Shown in pieces: positions 8,772 through 16,827 of a DNA stretch of 44,923 nt. The DNA lies in the IMG/VR virus record IMGVR_UViG_3300018080_000270, positions 1-44,923 of that record. The stretch is one strand, 5' to 3'. The notes under the pieces were generated by a model. It did no database searches. It was not told the origin of the DNA and saw nothing but the letters and a program-made list of their open reading frames with translations. The position numbers were made by a program, and so were the translations under genes. The stretch comes from a virus. The first letter of the stretch is position 1; the number at the start of each line of letters is the position of its first letter.

Positions 8772-8946
8772 ATCTATCTCCGATTTTATATTTTTTATTT
8801 AATCGTTCAAAATCACATTTAATTTCATACAAATTAGTATCTCCAGTTATTCCCTCTGTAAAAAGACATCCCATACATCTTATAATATTGACATTACATT
8901 TACAATAAGGACAATATCTATTTTCGTTTTTTTGTTTTTTTGACAT
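8755..8946 (-). CDS. Small Cys-rich zinc-binding protein, 63 aa
   Basis: Cys at 12, 15, 17, 24, 27 and 44 (CPYCKC, CMGC) suggest one zinc site. Overlaps the RecA-like gene by 17 bp and the upstream gene by 29 bp. Function unknown. Confidence 0.6.
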   Translation of the reverse strand: MSKKQKNENRYCPYCKCNVNIIRCMGCLFTEGITGDTNLYEIKCDFERLNKKYKIGDRYGEKE

Positions 8947-9127
8947 ATTTTACTCCTATAAATTCGCTATTTATACCATTCAAATGAATGGCAGGTTCGC
9001 CTTCTTCCACTCTTCTACAATGCAATTCCAAAGTATCAAGAATTAACTCTGCTTCTTTGGATTCAATTCCTAAAATAACAGTTAATAATCCATAAGGAGT
9101 TAATTCGTATTTTTCTTGTTTTTTCAT
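8918..9127 (-). CDS. Hypothetical protein, 69 aa
   Basis: Helical N-terminal two-thirds (TPYGLLTVILGIESKEAEL), then a basic tail (KKTKKRK). No family recognised. Overlaps both neighbours in the operon. Confidence 0.6.
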   Translation of the reverse strand: MKKQEKYELTPYGLLTVILGIESKEAELILDTLELHCRRVEEGEPAIHLNGINSEFIGVKYVKKTKKRK

Positions 9128-9393
9128 TATTTTCTTCCTTCTTTTATATCTATTAAATTTCTACGCAAAGTATAAATATTAGGATTTTGATTATGAGGTT
9201 TATAAGGAATTTTGCCAGGTGGCAGACCTAATTTTTTATAATAATCTCTTTCTGCATCATATAATTTTTCATCCATTTCTTGACACCAAATACAATGATT
9301 TACATGTTCAATACATTCTTCTAAAGTTTTTTCTCCTAAAGATTCTAAACAACGAGGACATTTATCAATAAAACCTTTTTTTCTAATGTCCAT
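9127..9393 (-). CDS. Zinc-binding hypothetical protein, 88 aa
   Basis: C-P-R-C (12, 15) and HVNHCIWC (C34, C37) form a CxxC...HxxxC/CxxC zinc site, followed by a charged linker and GLPPGKIPYKP. Two bases after the RuvC-like stop-start junction. Role unknown. Confidence 0.6.
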   Translation of the reverse strand: MDIRKKGFIDKCPRCLESLGEKTLEECIEHVNHCIWCQEMDEKLYDAERDYYKKLGLPPGKIPYKPHNQNPNIYTLRRNLIDIKEGRK

Positions 9394-9394
9394 T

Positions 9395-9967
9395 TTATTC
9401 CTCCGTTAATCCTGCAAGACCCAAAACACAAGCATCTCCTAAATCTTGGTCTTTATTCTTTTTTAAATGAATTCCTAATGCCTTATTTATATAATTTACT
9501 ATTTCTTTCTTTAAATAATCGCCTTTAATATTTTTATTTGATTTTTCAAAATTTATTAATCCCCTCGCTTTTGTAGGAAGTATAAAGTATTGTTTACGAG
9601 ATAATCCTCGAAATCTGTCATAGACAAATGCTGAATGGCGAGCCAATGCTTTTAAAGTTCTAACATTTTGACCCATCCAACAATCTTCAATAACATTGAA
9701 ATCTATTTTATAAGTCTGACTAATTTTTTTAGCAAAAATATCAAGTTGGTCAAGAAATAAATCAAGAGCATCTTTATCATTTACTTTTTGAGGAATTTTT
9801 ATTTTTTCTAATATATCTAAGATTAAAAAATCATTAGAAGTTCTAATTACAGCTATACCTGTGCTTCTCATACTTACATCCCAACCTATAGCTATTTTAT
9901 TTCTAGCAAGTTTTACTTCTAGTAAGGCTTCGACGGTCTCTATTTTAATTTTCTTTAGGTTTTTCAT
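9395..9967 (-). CDS. RuvC-like Holliday junction resolvase
   Basis: 190 aa, RNase H-like fold. Strand 1 carries IAIGWDVSMRSTGIAVI (D30), strand 4 has VIEDCWMGQN (E94), and the C-terminal helix has DQDLGDACVLGLAG (D175, D178). This is the D-E-D-D set of RuvC resolvases. It should resolve branched DNA made by the RecA-like recombinase. No RuvA is visible; a RuvB-like ATPase is encoded far away at 31.4-32.5 kb. Confidence 0.82.
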   Translation of the reverse strand: MKNLKKIKIETVEALLEVKLARNKIAIGWDVSMRSTGIAVIRTSNDFLILDILEKIKIPQKVNDKDALDLFLDQLDIFAKKISQTYKIDFNVIEDCWMGQNVRTLKALARHSAFVYDRFRGLSRKQYFILPTKARGLINFEKSNKNIKGDYLKKEIVNYINKALGIHLKKNKDQDLGDACVLGLAGLTEE

Positions 9968-9971
9968 TTTT

Positions 9972-10655
9972 TTATAATATACCCATATTTTTTAATTCTA
10001 ATTCCATTAATAGTTTAATTTTTATATTAGGATATTTTTCTTTAAACTTATTAAATCTTCTTTTTGTATTATCTCTCCAATAACCTTTAATTTCTATATA
10101 TTCATTAGTTTTAGGTAAATAGAAATCTGGTGTATAAGTTATATCTCCTAAATAAAATCTTTTAGGTTCATATTGCCATTTAATTTTATTTTTCTCTAAA
10201 TATTTAGCATATAGTAGTTCCCAAGTTGAACGAAAACAAATATTTTTATACCAAAACCTTTTACCATGTTTCGCTTTTTTACCCCACATGGGATTATTTT
10301 TGCCTTTTAAATTTTGATGATATTTACTATTACGGATTTTATTTATAGTTTCTTTTTTAAGATGTTTTTTCCAATTTGGATTATTTTTGCCTTTAAATTT
10401 TTTCGAAGTTTTTTTATATTTATAAGCACATTTTTTACATCTTTTATGGTTATAATAATAAGCATGAATAGATAATAATTTACCGCAATCTATACAATAA
10501 GATTTTTGCAATGTTTTGCCATGTTTATAATTAGCATTTTTAATCCCTGTTCGTAATTTAGAATGACAAGAAATACAAGCTATAGCTTGTATTGTTTTTA
10601 ATATTTTTCCACAATATTTACATTTATTCATTGTTCTTTTCTTTTTGTATTTCAT
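9972..10655 (-). CDS. Free-standing homing endonuclease: zinc fingers, NUMOD3 repeats, PD-(D/E)XK nuclease
   Basis: 227 aa. The N-terminal half has two CxxC...CxxC zinc knuckles (C12/C15/C27/C30 and C54/C57/C73/C76) and two NUMOD3-like DNA-binding repeats (FKGKNNPNWKK, LKGKNNPMWGKK). The C-terminal half has FRSTWE (E146), YTPDFYLP (D177) and IEIKG (E188, K190), the pattern of Vsr/PD-(D/E)XK nucleases. It is inserted between the RuvC and primase genes. The start could also be Met9 (position 10631), which reduces the overlap with primase. Its N-terminal half resembles that of the HNH enzyme at 30781-31440. Confidence 0.78.
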   Translation of the reverse strand: MKYKKKRTMNKCKYCGKILKTIQAIACISCHSKLRTGIKNANYKHGKTLQKSYCIDCGKLLSIHAYYYNHKRCKKCAYKYKKTSKKFKGKNNPNWKKHLKKETINKIRNSKYHQNLKGKNNPMWGKKAKHGKRFWYKNICFRSTWELLYAKYLEKNKIKWQYEPKRFYLGDITYTPDFYLPKTNEYIEIKGYWRDNTKRRFNKFKEKYPNIKIKLLMELELKNMGIL

Positions 10656-12498
10656 CAGCTCTTTCTAATATTTTAGTTTCCCAATTATATATACATGGAA
10701 CAGAATAAGTTTTTATTTTGATTTTAGGGTCTCTAATAGGTTTGATTATAAATTGACCAGATTCTCCAGTTTCTTCGTCATATATATATTTAGCTCCTAA
10801 AGCTGGAAATTGATTTACTAAATTAGGAGAAAACCAACTTCCATCTTCTTTTAGTTGCATAAAAACAATTAAAATTCCATTTGTTCTTAATAATTGTTCA
10901 ACAAATTTCATAAATAATTTATCAACTTTAGCAAAATCTTTAGGGCATAACCAATCTATAATAGTTATTGCCGAATCTTCTAATTCAATTTGTTCGGGGT
11001 CAACACACCAATCATATTTAAAATCTCCTTCTTTTAATCCTAATTGCAATGCTATTTCTGCAAATCTTGAAGTCGGTTCTAAAGATAAATAATAAGGAGT
11101 TATGCCTTCTTCTACTAATTTTTTAATAATATTTAAAGCTATATGGGTTTTGCCGAATTTATTTTGACTTCCTATTAAAATTAAATCTTTATATTTAAAA
11201 TTAGCTATATCATAAAAATAAGGCATTTTAAAATTAATAGCCTTACCTACTTGAATTAATTCTGTTTTCCAATTAGCTCTTTTTTTAATTTTATAAGAAC
11301 TTCTACCTGTTTTTAAAATATAACCTTCTTTAATTAAATAAGTTAAAACTTTATCTATTCTTTTTTTGTCTTCTCCTCTATTAGTTCCTACAATAGTCAT
11401 AGCTATTTCGTTTCTACTTGCTTCTTCTACATCGTCTTTTAAATATTTTAAAACCTCATGAGCTAACTCTTCATTATCAAATTTTGTATAGTGTTCAAGT
11501 TTTCGAAGCATAGCATTAACTTCTTTTTGTGGTAAAGGAGATTTATTATGTCTATTTAATACGTTAAGCACATACTCAGTTTGACGAATATTTAACCCCT
11601 TCCTCAAAACGCCACCTAATTTCACTAATGAAACATTACGAGAACCTTCGTCAAATAATTCCATTTTAAAATCTTCAGTTTCGATTTCTTCTTTAAGTTG
11701 TTCGCTTTGAGTTTTACGAGGTATAGTAATTTTATTTAATAATAATTTTTTTAATTCGTTAGGCATTTTAATAATGGGATTTAATTCTTCTATTATTCTT
11801 TCTTTGCCTTCTATTTTACTTGGATAAATAACAACTTGACCACCATCATTTTCAATATCAATTTTATAATTATCTATTCTGGTCTTAGGTAATTCGGGCT
11901 CATATTGATAAAAAAGATGAAATCCTTTTGTTGTAGTTTGTATTAAAGTATTCCCCATAACTTTTTTAATATTTTCAGGAATAGGTTTTTGGTCAATATC
12001 TATAACAGTTATTCCCGATTTTTTTCCACATTTCATCCCAAGATTAAGTCCATCAGTAAGCCATTGAAGCCATTCATTTTTATCTGTATGAGTTTTAGTT
12101 GTCCAATTTTTTTCTACTGGCACTTTAGAATTACCTGCAACAGGCACTAAATCAAATTTATTTTCAACATAATAATTTAAATACTTTTCCAAATCTTCTT
12201 CGTCTTTTTTTGTAATGACTTTAACATCAAATAATTTCCTAACTATTTGATAAACCTCTTCCTCAGTATAATCTTTATTTTCTAATTTTTTAACTACATC
12301 TACAATATTATAAAGTCTATTTATTTTCTTTAAAGGTTGACAATTATGGCAATTTAACCCATAACTTCCTGGCACAACTTGAGCACTTTTAGCAGTGCCA
12401 CAAAAAGGACAATCAAAAGCATCTAAAGGTTTTTTAACTTTATAATTAAATTTTTGTAAATAAGGAATAATATAACTCTCTATAATGTGTTTATACAT
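10624..12498 (-). CDS. Primase-polymerase with C-terminal P-loop ATPase
   Basis: 624 aa. A zinc finger (C30, C33, C50, C53) is followed by an archaeo-eukaryotic primase/prim-pol domain at about 105-245 with LNLGMKCGKKSGITVIDID (DxD at 167-169), TTKGFHLFYQ (H194) and GGQVVIYPS. Next come a PriCT-like helical region (about 283-340), a winged-helix-like linker (about 345-405) and a RecA-like ATPase domain starting with GSQNKFGKT (443-451). It should make primers and may unwind DNA at the fork. The start has AGGAG within the upstream small gene. Neighbours are the RuvC-like, RecA and PolB genes. Confidence 0.85.
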   Translation of the reverse strand: MYKHIIESYIIPYLQKFNYKVKKPLDAFDCPFCGTAKSAQVVPGSYGLNCHNCQPLKKINRLYNIVDVVKKLENKDYTEEEVYQIVRKLFDVKVITKKDEEDLEKYLNYYVENKFDLVPVAGNSKVPVEKNWTTKTHTDKNEWLQWLTDGLNLGMKCGKKSGITVIDIDQKPIPENIKKVMGNTLIQTTTKGFHLFYQYEPELPKTRIDNYKIDIENDGGQVVIYPSKIEGKERIIEELNPIIKMPNELKKLLLNKITIPRKTQSEQLKEEIETEDFKMELFDEGSRNVSLVKLGGVLRKGLNIRQTEYVLNVLNRHNKSPLPQKEVNAMLRKLEHYTKFDNEELAHEVLKYLKDDVEEASRNEIAMTIVGTNRGEDKKRIDKVLTYLIKEGYILKTGRSSYKIKKRANWKTELIQVGKAINFKMPYFYDIANFKYKDLILIGSQNKFGKTHIALNIIKKLVEEGITPYYLSLEPTSRFAEIALQLGLKEGDFKYDWCVDPEQIELEDSAITIIDWLCPKDFAKVDKLFMKFVEQLLRTNGILIVFMQLKEDGSWFSPNLVNQFPALGAKYIYDEETGESGQFIIKPIRDPKIKIKTYSVPCIYNWETKILERADEIQKEKNNE

Positions 12499-12628
12499 TT
12501 TTTCTCCTCTTATCTGTAATTTGTAAAATATGTTTAGCAGTGTTTTTATGAATAGCTATCCAAGAACCGCCATATCTTTTAAGTTTTTTCTTAATTTCTT
12601 TTCTTACTGCTTTAGTTAATTTATTCAT
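12491..12628 (-). CDS. Small basic protein, 45 aa
   Basis: Starts MNKLTKAVRKEIKKKLKR and contains RYGGSWIAIHKNTAKHIL. Very basic, likely helical. It overlaps the primase start by 8 bp and carries that gene's ribosome binding site. Function unknown. Confidence 0.6.
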   Translation of the reverse strand: MNKLTKAVRKEIKKKLKRYGGSWIAIHKNTAKHILQITDKRRKNV

Positions 12629-12638
12629 AATTAATCCT

Positions 12639-12851
12639 TTATTTTATATTATCTACTGTAAAGGCTATTTTTTCCTTTGTTTTTTGATTAGTAACTACCA
12701 TATAATATCCATCAACATACTCCATCGTATCACCGCAATTACGACAAACCCCTGTGATAGGGTCAGGAGAATGATAAGTGCATTTATAAATGATAGGAAT
12801 ATACTCTACAGTATGACCATTTCTTTTTATTGTTATAGTTTTATGTTCCAT
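12639..12851 (-). CDS. Small zinc-ribbon-like protein, 70 aa
   Basis: C24 and C36/C39 (KCTYHSPD, VCRNCGDT), with H27 as a possible fourth ligand, suggest a zinc ribbon in a mostly beta protein. Ends just before the 45-aa gene. No known family. Confidence 0.6.
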   Translation of the reverse strand: MEHKTITIKRNGHTVEYIPIIYKCTYHSPDPITGVCRNCGDTMEYVDGYYMVVTNQKTKEKIAFTVDNIK

Positions 12852-12852
12852 T

Positions 12853-13215
12853 TTATAGCCTCCGTCTAATTCGATTTGGCATTATAGAATTGATTGTATA
12901 TAAAATAATATTCGGTCTTTTGAATCCAAGTTTATACCTCTTTAAATAAGGATAATAACGATAAGTTACAAAAAATAAAAATATCATACAACCTAATGCT
13001 AAAGCATTTATAGTAAATAAATATAAATCTTTAATTATTATAGAATAAGTAATTCTTACAATATCATTTAATATAGCACAATTTGTAAATTTCCTACTCA
13101 TTCCTTTAGCAGTGCCGACTTCGATTATCTTTTTGGCTTGAAACGAATATTTCCAAGAATCGAATATACCAGTAATTATAAGTAAAATTCCTATTATTGT
13201 TTTTAAATTAAGCAT
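12853..13215 (-). CDS. PQ-loop/SemiSWEET-like membrane protein (divergent)
   Basis: 120 aa with three predicted membrane helices (about 5-20, 47-63, 66-86). The segment SWKYSFQAKKIIEVGTAKGM keeps the spacing of PQ-loop proteins (x-Q, then K...G..S), with Phe-Gln for Pro-Gln. SemiSWEETs are three-helix sugar carriers that work as dimers; transport here is an inference. A clearer family member is at 15388-15654. No ribosome binding site is evident; the start overlaps the homing endonuclease stop by 8 bp, so the endonuclease may have displaced the native one. Confidence 0.55.
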   Translation of the reverse strand: MLNLKTIIGILLIITGIFDSWKYSFQAKKIIEVGTAKGMSRKFTNCAILNDIVRITYSIIIKDLYLFTINALALGCMIFLFFVTYRYYPYLKRYKLGFKRPNIILYTINSIMPNRIRRRL

Positions 13216-13690
13216 ATTTACGAATTTGTTTGGAATGTTTAAAATTAATAACTTTAATTAATTGTCTTTTTCTTCTAGGTATTTTAACGAACTTAATAAA
13301 TCCTTCTGCCAATGCTAAAGTATCTCCTAAATTGGCAACATGATAATGATAATGAATATTACCAGAAGGAAGTATTGCATGACGAATAGAACCTGTTTTT
13401 AATTTATTTTTTATTTGTTTAAAAACAGATAAGTCATTTTGAGATATATGTAAAGAATAATTTCTATTATTTGGTCTTTTAAAAATATAGCCTTCTCCTT
13501 CCCAAAATCCTACCAACCACGCTTTAAAAGGAATATTTAATTTATTTAATTTAATTTTCATTGTTTTATAATTTTTTAAAGAACGAGATAAATAGGCACA
13601 TTCTAATTTACAATATTTTCTATTAGAACTTTTATAGGAAATAAATTCTTTTTCACAAACTAAACAATATTTTTTTATCTTTTTTAACAT
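13208..13690 (-). CDS. LAGLIDADG homing endonuclease with N-terminal zinc finger
   Basis: 160 aa. A zinc finger (C9, C12, C27, C31) is followed by a single LAGLIDADG motif AWLVGFWEGEGYIF (about 57-70) and a typical saddle-like alpha/beta domain with HYHYHVANLGDTLALAEG. A single motif implies action as a dimer. Start supported by GGAG. It lies between two small membrane protein genes and seems to be a mobile insertion. Confidence 0.78.
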   Translation of the reverse strand: MLKKIKKYCLVCEKEFISYKSSNRKYCKLECAYLSRSLKNYKTMKIKLNKLNIPFKAWLVGFWEGEGYIFKRPNNRNYSLHISQNDLSVFKQIKNKLKTGSIRHAILPSGNIHYHYHVANLGDTLALAEGFIKFVKIPRRKRQLIKVINFKHSKQIRKYA

Positions 13691-13930
13691 TTATACTCCA
13701 AATAAATGTTTCAATTTAATTATAATTTCATTCCAATTTAAAAGTAATTCTTGTAACCACCAAATAACAAATACTGCTTCAAATAGAATTAACATATAGG
13801 TTGTTAATTTTGTCCAGCGATTAGAACAATAAGCATCAAGATGTCGAGAAAAAAATCCTTTTCTTTTGCGGATTTTATTTCTTTTTCTTTCTTGAGTTCG
13901 TCTTTTTATTTTTCTTCTACTTTTTCTCAT
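13691..13930 (-). CDS. Basic single-pass membrane protein, 79 aa
   Basis: N-terminal 25 residues are almost all Lys/Arg; one membrane helix lies at about 45-63 (MLILFEAVFVIWWLQELLL). The positive N-terminus suggests it faces the cytoplasm. Function unknown; ends directly at the homing endonuclease start. Confidence 0.6.
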   Translation of the reverse strand: MRKSRRKIKRRTQERKRNKIRKRKGFFSRHLDAYCSNRWTKLTTYMLILFEAVFVIWWLQELLLNWNEIIIKLKHLFGV

Positions 13931-14093
13931 AGTAGATAATACCTTCTTTTTTAAGATATTTCAAAATATCTTCTCGAATATACCAACGAATATCGTCTAA
14001 ACAATCTTCTATAATATCATCGATAGCTTGTTTAAATTTTCGTATTTTAGAGATTTTTAATTTTTTACGAAGTTTTAATTTTGGGTGTTTCAT
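13917..14093 (-). CDS. Small hypothetical protein, 58 aa
   Basis: Starts MKHPKLKLRKKLKISK; basic N-terminus, then an acidic helix (AIDDIIEDCLDDIRWYI). First gene after promoter P2, with an AGGAG site. Ends with TAG inside the next gene (14-bp overlap). No family recognised. Confidence 0.6.
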   Translation of the reverse strand: MKHPKLKLRKKLKISKIRKFKQAIDDIIEDCLDDIRWYIREDILKYLKKEGIIYYEKK

Positions 14094-14117
14094 TTTATAT
14101 TACTCCTACTATACAAT

Positions 14118-14147
14118 AGTATAGCATACTTAACCCCTCGATGTCAA
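14118..14147 (-). promoter_or_regulatory. Sigma70-like promoter P2
   Basis: TTGACA (14147-14142), 18-bp spacer, TATACT (14123-14118) on the minus strand. The -35 box and its upstream direct repeats lie inside the end of the gene 14130-14366. It should drive the replication operon. Confidence 0.8.
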
Positions 14148-14366
14148 GGGTAGCTTACCAACTTTTGTTTTCTTAACATTATTCCGACGGTGATAATTTC
14201 CGTCGCACCAAATACAACCTTTATCGGTAAACCAATTTTTATTAGGAACATCCCTTAAACAATTAGGACAAATTAAATCATCATGGAAATACAATTTAAT
14301 AATTAAAGGCTCTAATTCTTTAACTATTTTGTTTATTTGTTTTTTTGTTAAATTTGATTTTTTCAT
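14130..14366 (-). CDS. Small zinc-ribbon protein, 78 aa
   Basis: C-P-N-C and C-I-W-C pairs (about C33/C36 and C51/C54) make one zinc ribbon. The ATG at 14366 follows the upstream stop by one base and is preferred over a TTG further upstream. Its last codons contain promoter P2, so this 3' end has a double use. Confidence 0.6.
   Translation of the reverse strand: MKKSNLTKKQINKIVKELEPLIIKLYFHDDLICPNCLRDVPNKNWFTDKGCIWCDGNYHRRNNVKKTKVGKLPLTSRG
14158..14177 (-). repeat. Promoter-linked direct repeat GTTAA-N10-GTTGG
   Basis: Same 15-bp spacing and same 10-bp distance to the -35 box as at P1 and P3. The sequence between (GAAAACAAAA) is identical to the copy at 28154-28173. It lies within coding sequence. 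Confidence 0.6.
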
Positions 14367-14367
14367 T

Positions 14368-14940
14368 TTAATCCCAAAATGCTCCATAATATTTAACAAA
14401 TAATTTCATACCCTCATTAAATTTCTTCATTTGCTTATCAAATTTTTCTTTTGTATTTGTTTTAGTATAGTCGCAAGCTTTTTTATAAGCTTTAAATCCT
14501 TTAATAATCTTTTGTAAAATTCTTTTCCATTCTCTTAAACTTCTTACTTTTTTAGTATAAGGATAACCATGAATATATTTTTTCAAATGACTCATTCCTC
14601 CAATTATTATATCTGTAAGATAATCATCAAAATCCCAAGTATCTTCATCAGCCCATCCTCTTTTTCCTCTTTGAATAAAACTTTTAATCTTTAAAGGAAT
14701 AGAAGATACATAATTCCAAAAATATCTATACCAATAACTTTCTAAATAATCTAGAATTGTCCAATCTTTTTTCATGTTATTTAGATAATCTTTAACTTCT
14801 TCAATTGAACTAAATTGCTTATCTTTTTTAATAGATTTCTTTTTTCGTTTAAAAAATTTACTTAATCCTTTTAAAGGATTACCAATACATGCACCTATTT
14901 CTAAATAATCCATTCTACTTTTTTTAATACGTTTTCCCAT
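14368..14940 (-). CDS. Phage protein with RGKRGWADEDTW motif, unknown function
   Basis: 190 aa. The start is taken at MGKRIKKS because a GGAGG site lies 7 bp before it. The segment SFIQRGKRGWADEDTWDFD (about 90-108) is of a type I associate with widespread phage proteins without a known role; that is memory, not a search. The rest is helical, basic and rich in aromatic residues. Confidence 0.65.
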   Translation of the reverse strand: MGKRIKKSRMDYLEIGACIGNPLKGLSKFFKRKKKSIKKDKQFSSIEEVKDYLNNMKKDWTILDYLESYWYRYFWNYVSSIPLKIKSFIQRGKRGWADEDTWDFDDYLTDIIIGGMSHLKKYIHGYPYTKKVRSLREWKRILQKIIKGFKAYKKACDYTKTNTKEKFDKQMKKFNEGMKLFVKYYGAFWD

Positions 14941-15391
14941 TTTGTTTCCTCCAGATTTCAAATAATTGTAATCCTTTCCCCCGATAAAAATTCCCTACTA
15001 TTAAAATTCCTAAATGAGCTAATTTAATTAAAGTTTGATTGCTAACAAGCATTTCCCGAAATCCGTATTCAGAAGCATCGCCAATAGTCGTAGCCGAAAC
15101 AATAACATCAATATGAGCCCAATGAATAGCAGTGAGGCACATCGGACAGGGCTCAGTTGACGAATAAATATAGCATCCTTCTAAATTAATTGTTTTGAGT
15201 TTTTTACAAGCTTTTTTAATAGCATTAATTTCGGCATGAGCTGTAGGGTCGTTATCTTGTAATACTGTATTATGAGCAGAAGCTATTACTTTCCTATTTT
15301 TAACTATTATAGCTCCAAAAGGAGATTGACCTTTTTTAATCCCTCTTTTTGCTTCTTTAAATGCTAAATTTATAAATTTATCACTTTTCAT
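14924..15391 (-). CDS. Guanine deaminase-like nucleobase deaminase
   Basis: 155 aa, cytidine-deaminase fold. Zinc site HAEINAI (H52, E54) and STEPCPMC (C82, C85). The residues after it (DASEYGFREM) and the C-terminal LFEIWRKQNGKTY match the bacterial guanine deaminase GuaD pattern (DAAEAGF, ...AWR...Y) better than tRNA adenosine deaminase, and the length agrees with GuaD. It would convert guanine to xanthine. It neighbours transporter genes, which suggests purine or pterin metabolism. tRNA deaminase activity cannot be excluded. Confidence 0.7.
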   Translation of the reverse strand: MKSDKFINLAFKEAKRGIKKGQSPFGAIIVKNRKVIASAHNTVLQDNDPTAHAEINAIKKACKKLKTINLEGCYIYSSTEPCPMCLTAIHWAHIDVIVSATTIGDASEYGFREMLVSNQTLIKLAHLGILIVGNFYRGKGLQLFEIWRKQNGKTY

Positions 15392-15654
15392 TTTAATCTC
15401 CTATATTTTATTACTAAAAAATTAATAATTAATAAATTAATGAACGGAAAGACATGGGCGATAACTACTGACCATTGTTTTAATAAAATATTTCCTGTTA
15501 TAAAAACAACATAAGCAATACAGCAAATTATAAAAAATAATAAGCTAATCCCTTCTGTTCTCTTGGTGCGAAGTAGATGCCAGATTTGAGGCAAGGTTTC
15601 CAGTGTCCAAAGAACGCCAGCTAAAATAATAAGTAAATTAGCAAATTTATGCAT
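15388..15654 (-). CDS. SemiSWEET/PQ-loop sugar transporter-like protein
   Basis: 88 aa, three membrane helices (about 7-24, 37-55, 61-82). The first helix ends in LPQIWHLLRTKRTEGIS, the classic PQ-loop motif. Size and layout match bacterial SemiSWEETs, which act as dimers to move small sugars across the inner membrane. Overlaps the deaminase start by 4 bp (ATGA) and follows the BT1-like transporter by one base pair, so all three form a tight unit. Confidence 0.75.
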   Translation of the reverse strand: MHKFANLLIILAGVLWTLETLPQIWHLLRTKRTEGISLLFFIICCIAYVVFITGNILLKQWSVVIAHVFPFINLLIINFLVIKYRRLK

Positions 15655-16827
15655 TTATTCCTCTTTAAAATATTTAATTACTGGAAAACATAAAAAAGTA
15701 GTTATACTGCTTATTGCTATTAAAGGCAAGAAACCTACTTTATCAAATAACCACCCACCTAATATCCCTGCTCCAGCTCCTGTTAAATTACTTATAGAAG
15801 CCACGATAGCATAAGTTGTGCCTTCGTGTTTTGTTCTAGAAGCTAATTTCATAAATAAAGTCATAAGAGGAATATATAATATCATAGCTATTATCCCTCC
15901 TATTATAGTATCTAAAATAGCAAACCATTTAATATAATAAAACCAAATTAACCAGGTTGAAATTGCTCCTATAATAATACTAGCATAGAGCACTTTTTTA
16001 ATTGGTAATGCCTTAAAGAATTTATTGTAAAGAATTGTTCCAATTACTGCACTGGCACTTCCTATGCTTCCTAATAAACCTAAAAATGTTGTTGAAATTT
16101 CGTGTTGTTTCATGTAAAACAAAAAAGCTATCCCTAGTCCTGGACTAAACATGCCTAAAAATAAAAATAAAGTTAAAACTCTTAATTGTCGGTCTTTAAT
16201 ATATTCTTTTATAGGATTTAGAATTCCTTGTATTATATTTATTTTATTTTTAATTTGAATTTTAATATCATCCATAAAAATAACAGCACTTAGTATAACT
16301 AATTGCACAAAACACATAATTTTAAATATCAAAAAATATCCAAATTTATCAATTAAAAGTCCACCTAATATCCCTGTTATTACTGCTCCCAAAGCTCGAT
16401 AACCTAAAGAAATAATTTGATAATGTTTAGCATCTGAATCTTTTTTACTATGTTCTGCTATTTTAGCATCTACAACTACATCACGTAAACAATAACCTGT
16501 TGTATAAAATATCCCACACAATACTAATAGCCAAAAAGTAGGTTGTTTTAAAATACATAATAAAAACCATCCAAATAAACTAATTAAACAAGATAAAATA
16601 ACATAAGGTTTTCGCCTCATTCCAAAAATAGGATAATTATCGCTTATCATACCAAAAACAATTTTAACATACCAGGCTATTCCTGCTATAGCACTTATAC
16701 TTGCTATTTGTGCTACTGTAAAACCTAAAGAATGGTAATACAAAGGAATAGCAAGCCCTACTAATCCAAGTGCTCCTTGAAAAAAATAAGTTAAAGCAGT
16801 AATTATATCTAATTTATTTATTTTCAT
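15655..16827 (-). CDS. MFS transporter of the BT1 (folate/pteridine) type
   Basis: 390 aa with about 11-12 membrane helices. The loop after helix 2 reads SDNYPIFGMRRKPY (62-75) and helix 4-5 has RDVVVDA (115-121). Both are marks of the BT1 folate-biopterin transporter family within the major facilitator superfamily. It probably sits in the host inner membrane; substrate (folate, pterin or other) is an inference. The next gene downstream is a SemiSWEET-like protein and then a guanine-deaminase-like enzyme. Transporters are rare in phage genomes. Confidence 0.72.
   Translation of the reverse strand: MKINKLDIITALTYFFQGALGLVGLAIPLYYHSLGFTVAQIASISAIAGIAWYVKIVFGMISDNYPIFGMRRKPYVILSCLISLFGWFLLCILKQPTFWLLVLCGIFYTTGYCLRDVVVDAKIAEHSKKDSDAKHYQIISLGYRALGAVITGILGGLLIDKFGYFLIFKIMCFVQLVILSAVIFMDDIKIQIKNKINIIQGILNPIKEYIKDRQLRVLTLFLFLGMFSPGLGIAFLFYMKQHEISTTFLGLLGSIGSASAVIGTILYNKFFKALPIKKVLYASIIIGAISTWLIWFYYIKWFAILDTIIGGIIAMILYIPLMTLFMKLASRTKHEGTTYAIVASISNLTGAGAGILGGWLFDKVGFLPLIAISSITTFLCFPVIKYFKEE

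Noticed and set aside
12491-12628. Apparent -1 frameshift at an A-run in the 45-aa gene before primase
   Set aside because: A first reading suggested a slippery run, but recounting bases against the fixed positions of neighbouring genes showed the frame is open and intact.
14924-15391. dCMP deaminase assignment
   Set aside because: The motif PCPMC with DASEYGF and the C-terminal tail fit guanine deaminase or tRNA-type deaminases; dCMP deaminase landmarks are missing.
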